Of a DNA stretch of 64,000 bases, positions 42,013 to 51,000 are shown piece by piece (position 1 is the first letter of the stretch; each line of letters begins with the position of its first letter). Under the pieces are notes generated by a model. The model worked only from the letters and a program-made list of their open reading frames with translations. It searched no databases and was not told the origin of the DNA. Source of the stretch: Bacteroidales bacterium UBA3834 (GTDB lineage: Bacteria; Bacteroidota; Bacteroidia; Bacteroidales; P3); the NCBI GenBank assembly GCA_002392965.1, contig DGIA01000022.1, forward strand, positions 1-64,000. The letters are read 5' to 3'. Position numbers and translations under genes: made by a program.

Positions 42013-45000
42013 CACTTGAGGATCATCTTACGCATCTGGCGCTGACCATCCACTTCGATACCATAGTAGTAGAAGCCGGCGGGATAGGCTTCCATGTCGA
42101 TGTTGAGCGAGTGGTTGCCAGCCTGATAGAAGCGGTGGTCGCGATAGACGATATGACCCATGGCGTCCATGACGAAGAAGTGCACGTGGGCGGCGTTGGG
42201 CAGGATGAAGGGGATGGTGGTCTGCTTGGTAAAGGGGTTGGGGTAGTTCTGCTCGAGGACCAGCTGTCCGGCATCGACGAAGGGGATGCCTTCCATGTAG
42301 TTGACCACTTCGACGATGGAAGTCTGGTTGTTGGCGCTGTTGTCGTCACCCGCGATGTCGAGCACACGCCCGGTGCCTTCATATTGGCGGGTGGGAGACT
42401 TGGGGATCGTTTGTTCAAACTGGAAGTGGATGGCCTGCCCCGGATTGACGCGCTGTCGGACGTTGTAGGAGAGGTCGTTGCCATTGACGGTGGCACGGAG
42501 ACGCAACTGTTTATCGACCAGTGCCAGGTTACCGATGTTGCGGAGTTCGAGGAAGACACGACACTCGTTGCCGGCATTTTCCTCGACAATGACCTTGGTG
42601 ACCTCGATGTCGGTGTATTGCTCAGCGATCAGGTCGGTGGTGTCGTTATTGGGGTTGTTGTCGTTGTCAATGTGGACAAAGGCATTGACATGGTCGTAGG
42701 GGGCGGCACGGGTGGGCAGGTCGGCGTCGAAGATATAGTAGCCTGTGGTGAGAGCAGGGAGCGGGAGGGCGCGGTAGTAGGTCTCACGCACCATGGTGGA
42801 GGTGTCGTTGTCGATCCAATAGCCCACTTCGAAGTTGTTGGCCCCCCGGGCGCCGCGGTTTTCGATGACGAGACCGATACGTACATTGTTGAACGAGGAG
42901 GTGTCCACAATGACGGAAGCTGCTTCCAGGTCGGAGACGGAGGTGATACCTTCGATTCGCCGGAAGACAGTGTCGTTGTAGAGGTAATCATTGCTGTCGG
43001 TCTTGACAAAGACGGTGAGATTCATCAGACCCATGGCGGCATGTATTTTATGCCGGAAGGTGTAGTTGATGTATTCATCGGAAGCCAGCGGCCGGTGGTT
43101 CAGGCTGTTGTCGAAATCGATAAATTCATCCACACGATTGACACCATTGACAAAATAGGATGCTGTGGCAGTGTGGATGGGATTGAGTCCGAAGTTGTGG
43201 ATGCGGAGTGTGACGGTCACGCCGGTGTCGCCGGCAATGACATAGTTAAGCGGAGCCATAATGCTGTCGGCCGCAATGTCATTGTCGAGCATGTAGAGAT
43301 AGAAGAGCTGTTGGCAGGTATCGTTGTCATGGTAGATGTCGCCCAGAACGCTGGCATAAGCCGATATGTAGAAGGAGTCGGGGTAGTCGCTGGTGACGAT
43401 GAAGGGAGCGTCGAAGAGGAAAGTGTCGGTTCCATCGGGTGGGATTCTAACACCGGAGAAATGCGAGATCTTGGAAAGGATGGAACCATAGTGTGTGTAG
43501 CCCAAGTCGAATTCGCGGATTGTGTCGAAACCATAGTTTTTCACCACCACCTCGGGATAGAGCGTCTGTCCGAATTTGGGGGCCTCCGGCTTGGTGATAG
43601 CCACCACACCTGCATCATAGTTACGCCGCGCACGGCCGAGATAGAAGTCGTCGATGGCACATCCCTCACCATAGGAGGACTTGTTGTCGGCAGGCGAACG
43701 ATAGACAAAACGGATCTGCATCTTCTCGGGATAGTTGCCGCTTAGTTGGGTAGCAGAACTACTGAACCAGTAGCGCGTGTAGTGGTCGCCGCTGTTGGTC
43801 GAGGTGCCATTGAACACCATATCTTCTGTGTTATTGTACCAAGTAAGCACTGAGTCAGGCGCCATTTTGACCCAACGTCCTTCGAAGTTGAGGTACTCGA
43901 TATGCATTGTGCTACCATTGGTGAAGTTGCGACGCATACGGAAGGAGATGGTGTCAATGTGAATCATCGAGTTGTCGATGATGGGGCTGTAGAGATAGCT
44001 GATATTGCCGCGGGTGCCTGACGAAATATTGCTATTGAGGTCGGTGGCCCAGACCTGAGTGCCAGACCACGCTGTGTCAAGACGAGTCTTGTTGGGAGCA
44101 CCCAGTTCCCAATAGTTGCGGGTGTAGGCATTGTATCCAGTAGGTGCATACCACAGGTCGAGGGAGTCGAAGTTGTCAAGATAGCGTGCATTGACAGTAT
44201 GGAAGCGGTGATACTCATAAACAAGGATATTGTTGGTACTATCGACATCACCTTCAAGTTCGTGCCAGATAGTGAGCGTGGTGGTACCGAGGCAGAAACT
44301 ATGAATGGGGAGGGTAACCACCGTGGAAGTACCATGTAGCAGGTTGCCCGTCCAGTGGAGGACACCCGTATTGAGGGAATCGCCAGCAAAGCTGTAGTGG
44401 ATGTCGGCAGCGGAGACTGCTTGGGTTCCACGGTTGTACATGCGGAAGCTCACCTCACGTGGAGTATCGTCATGAATCAGATAGCTGCGGGGACTATAGA
44501 TGCCGGCGATGGCCAAATCCTTGGCAGGGGCATTCTCATCGACAAAGAGGAGGAAGTCCATCGCGTGACCGAGCGACTGCTCACCACTGTAACTGGTAAC
44601 ATTGACACGCATGCGCTGATAACCCAACGAAGCACACTCGGGAATGGTGACCTCGGCCTTGAAAGTAGAGTCGTCGTAGAAGGGCATCGCATTGACCGGA
44701 CGTTCATTACAAGATGCATTGTCATTGAAGATACCACTACGGTCGAAGTCGATGCTTACCCAGGCCTTACACCTGTCGTGCTGTGCCTCGCCGTCGAGCG
44801 GAGTGACTTGGATGATGATTGTATCAGTGGTACCACGGGTGACATGGAGAGTCGGATATTCAGGACTGGGATAAGCGGCCAAATTGGTGTAGGAGCGATT
44901 TAGGGGCGTAAGGTCCATGTCGATGCCATTCCAAGAGATGCGCGTGATATCCCACCTAGTGTCATCTTCGGTGGGTATCGGCGGCTGGAACGTATTGTAT

Positions 45001-48000
45001 TTTGTCACCGCCAAGGAACTGAAGGTGTAGTTCTGACGAATAGTATCGTTACGGCGGACACCGTCATTGGGCAAAGCAGTCCATACCTGCAGAGTGTAGG
45101 TCTTGGCAGTGGTGGGATAGGGTGTGTTGAGCAAAGAATCGAAAGTATAGACATAATCCTGGCCTGCCGGCACCATGTCGTGGATAGTTTCGGTGACAGT
45201 CTGCAGTACATTGTTGCCCTGCTTGAGCACATAGGTTATTGGAATATTGCTTTGCGGTGCGGTGCCGAAGTTGGATATCTTGACCCGTACGGTATCATTC
45301 TCCATATAGACACGATTGCCAAGTGGGGCAAGCACCTCCTTGAAGGCGATATCGTTGGGAATGCGCGGAGCCATTGTGACATTCACGGATGAGAATTCGC
45401 TCGGACAGTTCTTGTTACTATAGCATCGCAAATAATAGACAGTGTCGTCGAAGAACTGCGGGGTATTGTTCCACAAGGTGGAACGGTTGTAGTTGGCTGT
45501 AGTGATAGATACTTGGTTGGATCCCGGGAAGAAGAAGCTGGCCGATGTGGTGTCGTTGTACCAGCGAATGGGCAAACCGTTTTCCTGCGAGGCCCTGACA
45601 GCCCCCCAAGTACCATAAGGCAAAACGGTGTCATATCCCACGGGAGCAGCTGGGGTGAAGTAGGAGTTCTTAGTAATAAATGCTGTGGTATCAGCTCCGG
45701 GGGCAAGCGGAATAATATCATACTGATAGTGGCACCAACCCTTCACATAAACATCAATATTAATGGCGGTGTCGGTGGGATAAAGGTTGGCAAGGCTGTC
45801 GAAGGTCAGAGTCACACTGGAGTTTCCTGTAGGCAGGGTATTCTGCAAAGTAATATATTGCTCCACCGTGTCGGGCAAAGTAGGTATAACCACATTGGCC
45901 GGTGATTTAATCTCGGTATGGTAGCCAATCTTGATTTGTGTGCCAGCGGGGAAGGGTTTGTAACCCACATTCTGAAGGGTTATCTTGACCTCGGCGTTCT
46001 GCATATTGCACCCATTGGGCGTAACGGTCACGTTGGAGGCCTTCAGATTGAATGCCGGTGCCAGATAGACCTTGGCGGTCATCTCGTTGTTGGCAAGTGC
46101 GGTATCGGTTGGGCAAAGCAGCACAACGTGGACAACTTGAGTGTCAATAAGTCCCAAGATAGTATGCAACATCACTGAATCCTTCTTTGTGACCCCTGCA
46201 GCAAACGGACTCAGGTTGCAGGTGACAGAACGGGTAGAATCTTCATAGCCCTCAATATAAGCATACCAGGAGACATCGGTCTCATTGGAACGTCCATTGT
46301 TATAGAACGAGACCACCACCTTCAGCGAGTCGGTCTCGATGTTCAGCGGGTTGGCCGGCACTACCGGCGCATGGATGCGGACCACCGACATGTCGTGAGT
46401 GAGGCGAGGTGCTTCATGAGCACCAATTGTGGGAGCAGGAATCTGCGGACGGCTGTTACCATCAATATCGTCAACTACCTCGGTATTGTACTGAGCCTTC
46501 TCTGCGAAGTTGGTCTTCAAAAGATGCAAGTCATCAATAGCCTCAAAGAAGGGTTCGTCAAAGACAGAGTTTCCATCGTCACTATTGGCAGCCTGCAGTG
46601 CTGTCAACTGCGCAAGTGCTGTCGTCCCCCATCCGAATTTATTGTTTGCTTCGGAATAATAAGCATTGAAGTTGGAGGTGGTAACACCTGTAGAGGAAGT
46701 TATATAGTATGCATATCCATTACTGAAGTTGGAGAAGATATTATTCATCACCTGCAGATTGGTAGGTGCAAGACCGCATAGGAATGCCAGCGTGAGATCA
46801 TTGACACTGGCGGCAGTCGAGGTGGTACCATAGACCCTCACCGTATTGAACAGAATATTGACGTATGACGATGTTGAGTCAATGATAATACCAGCCGAGG
46901 CTGCCTTATTGGCATTGCCCACTTTCACATTGTCCAGACCTGCCGAACCTGTGCCATATGTACTAATCATATTGTTCACCACATAACCAGGATTATTGAT
47001 GTCGCACCCCACATTCTCCAACTGCATACCGCGTTTGGCACCTTGGTTATCGGAAATGAGGTAAATCATGTTCTTCTCTATGATGAACGAGTCAGTGACT
47101 TGAGAGAGATAAAGGCCTGTCAAACCACGGGATGACGAGGAATTAGAGGAACGGATGTCGTTGCTACGTATGAAAAGATCGCTCACATCACGCAAGAGAA
47201 CTGCGCCATAGGCGAAGTTAGCCAGAGTATTGTGATCTATATAGATGTGGTCATAATTGCCCGTTGCACCTTCACATTTGACAGCATAGAATCCACTGTC
47301 AATCGTACAATTATTGATATGCAATCCCGAAACATCACCCATCAAACAGACATTCGACAAGAAATTATTGACATTCTTGTCGCCAGCCACGATATTGCGA
47401 GACACTTTGAGATTGCTTTCTGTCAAATGCATACCATGAACATCTTGCAGCAGAAGGACATTACCATAGTTTTTGCCTGATGTAGTGGTCGGTCTGGAGA
47501 CCAACGTCATATTGCTCAAATTGATATTAGAGACAGCATTGAATTTTAACACATAGTTATTATCAACCGTCGGGGCATAAGTCAAAACCACACTATCTCC
47601 CATACCCACAAAACTGATGCTGTTGATCTGTGAGGATCCGGAAACATTAGAAACCGTGACCTGCTCGTCATAAACCCCGTTGGCAACCTGGAATGTCACC
47701 GGTCCTACAATACCCACAGCACTCAATGTATCCACAGCCTGAGAGAAGGTAGTGTAGTCACCTGTACTGTCGGCAGCAATGGTATAGACACCTCCGCAAT
47801 AACGAACCACAAATGTGGTACGTAGGGTATCGTTCGACGCAATGCTGTCGCCAGCAATACTTAGCACAGCTGTCAGAGAGTGACGCCCAGGCTCTATCGA
47901 CTTGTTAAAGAGGGTGAGTGTATCAAACTGACCTCCCACAATACTGACTGCATGCATGGTAGAATCGACAGGCTGATTGTCGAGATAGTAATAGAACTTG

Positions 48001-51000
48001 ATTTCAGTGGCGGTGTCTTCTCCTTGATTGCGTACCTGTACGGGAATTGTGACACTGCTGCACGAATTATAAACTAAAGAATCAGCGAAACCAATCATTG
48101 CCATATCCATCTGGGGCACTCCCACCAGATGCATATTGAAAGGCGTAACCGGGCTCCCACAGCCAATTATCTTATCGAATCGAATATTCGGTCGGTTGCC
48201 ACTTCTTGAACCTGTGCCGGAATAGCCAAAGATAGAGGGTGACATCGCTGTGTTCTGAGCCTTATACAGGGTCGTATTTGCCTTTGATGTGTAACGGATA
48301 CTCGTACCTGTAGTCACTGTGGTGGACAGTTGGTAGGCAACCTGTACCACCAATGACGAGGTTCCATCCCACTGGAACGGTGTGTCAAGGTCTAACCGCA
48401 CCCAGTCTTTCGCCTGTCTGCGGTAAATCACCATCGGATGACGTTCATACACCTGTGACACCGTCTTCCACGAAGAAGTACTGCCGAAGATGGTATCTGA
48501 AACCAATCCCATGGCGATAAAATAGTTGTCAAACACCACAGAATCTCTCGGTGTCGTAGTATTGATATTATAGATGGAATCGAGGAAGAAACTGATGGAA
48601 TAGATACCTCCAGCCGTAAGACCTGCAGTGGCCAGGTCGTGGGCACTGTACATATATTGCTGCCGTACATAAGCGTTGTTAGGCTGGTATGGTGACGGGA
48701 GTGAAGTCTTGGCTGAAGTATTCGTTCCCGTACCAACAATGGCATCCTGCCCCTTATCCACCAATAGGCTCATGCCCATGGTTCCACCAGCATAAAGAAT
48801 ATCCGTCACATGTGTGAAACCAGTATCCACGGCATTCATATTGTAATTGTACCACACCGGAACGACACCGCTGTGTGTCGGTATATAGGTAATGGTATCA
48901 CGGGTGGCGTAGGTAATCTGACGGTCGGGAATAGCTGCCGGCGCATCAGGGGTGTACTTCACATCTACTGTCCCCCACACCGTGTCGTCGGCACTTGTCA
49001 CATCTTGCTGAATCGAATTCACCCACACATGAACCGTCACCAACGTATCGGCATCAAGATCAAGATGGAGTCTATTGGTGAAGGTATATACCATCGAGTC
49101 TCGGGCTCCAATACCGTTGGCAATCACCTCCGATACGGTGTCGCCTGCACCTCTGAAATTAAGCACAATCGTGTCTGTAGCCTGGACACCAAAGTTGTGA
49201 ACCATTACCGACACTTCCTCGTCTCCAAGAGCGCATCCTCCCTCTGGCAGCACAAGGGCACTCAGTGATATATCGACAGTCGGCACATTGATAACTTCCA
49301 CCGTTATTTTGCCTCTGCCACCCTCGCATCCATTATCGCTATAGCGAATCCACGCTGGGTTGTTATGATCAAGGAACATCGGATTGTCTGCAGTCGAGAG
49401 CGTCCAGTCTGACGAATTGCCATTGAAGGCTGTACGAACAACGCCAGCTCTCGTAGCTGGCACGCTGATTGACGAACCACTCCACACGTATGAAGGAACA
49501 TTCTTCGAAGTCCACGAGGTGCCGTTTGTAATCACACTATTGAAAGCCAAAGCATCTTCGATCACACCCCCACGACGATAGATGAAGCCCACATTCGAAT
49601 TATAGTTGAATGACGGGGATGTCTGCGTGCGGATAGTTTTGCTGCTGTCCGATGCAGGGTTTCCACTCACACTACCGTACTGCACCACCAACGACTGCCC
49701 TGGTTCTATCTTTACATCGGGCATTACAAAGACAGTGTTCAGAGAGGAAGTCGACGACACGGTCTGCAACGTATCGCCTTGCAAGTAGGCTGTGGCGTCT
49801 CCTATATTGGTCAACTGCACCGCACCTTTTCTGTTGGACACCCGCCAAGTATCCCATCCCGAATTGGGTGTCGTTCCCTGAGCCGCAGCAGCTGTCGAAA
49901 TCTCCACCTGCGTAATGCGCACAATCGGAAGGCTTCTCCGTTGCATGATGTAGTATTCCGCATTCTCTCTCATACTGTCGGTCGTATAACTATTTCCAAC
50001 ATAGAACGGTTCTCCGCCGATAGAGTCACTGTACCAGAACAACTGCGAATACCGTTGCGGTGCTGTGGTAGAGTTATATACGTCCCATTTTTCCACTCCT
50101 TCAGTTGGAGTAATGCTTATCGCCGTGTTGTAATTCACTTGCACTGTGTCGTCAGCCGGTGTGGAAGGATGGGAATGGCTCACCACCCGGAAAACGTTGG
50201 TATCATTGGTCTGGTTGGGATCGTTTCCGAAACTGGTCCACACACAGATGCTATACACCGAATCGTAATGTCCGTTGGCTGGCAAATGTAACATTACTCC
50301 CGTATGTATCGACACCGAATCCTCTGCTGGAACCGTCTGCGTCACTGTCAGGTTGTGCACAGCCCCACCGTTCATCTGGTATGAAAGGCCCAGAGGCAGG
50401 CTGGTAGCAGGATTATAGACACTCATACCGTTGTTTCTCATCAGTAGCACCATCTCCACAGAATCTGGCATATAGCAATCCTCTGACGGAGGATTGAGCA
50501 AAGCCTCTACTTCGAAGTCGTATGCCAACGACGAGAACTCAAAAGCACCAGGACATGTTACCATAATGCCACGGAGCGTATCAAAAATATCGGTCGTCAC
50601 ACTCGCCACAGGAATACCCACACCCTTTACGGCTCGATTATACGTACGCAAATCAACCAAACTGCCGTTCAAGAAGCCTGGATTCACCGATATAGACAGT
50701 GAGTCGGCTGGTTCGGCCATTTTCCATGTTTCAATCGTGAGGCATGAAGTTGTGACTCGGCGGTTCAGTACACTTCCGTTCGAATAATATACATTGTTGC
50801 TAAGTGTATTACTCGTATTATTGCCAGGCTGATAACTGAGGGCATAATTGCGATTGTCCATCGCTGCCACTATATTATCTACAAAAGTGCAGTTGCTGAT
50901 ACCCGAACCTCCGAAAGTTGTGGCGGCCACATTATTTCGAGTCGGCGCATTCATCTTCACCGAGTTATACACCACCTCAATATACGATCCGCTGATTATA

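Noticed and set aside
42111..43745. 544-residue Val/Gly/Asp-rich frame antisense to the giant gene
   Set aside because: Composition is the complement of Thr/Asn/Asp-rich coding sequence; no start signal or motif.
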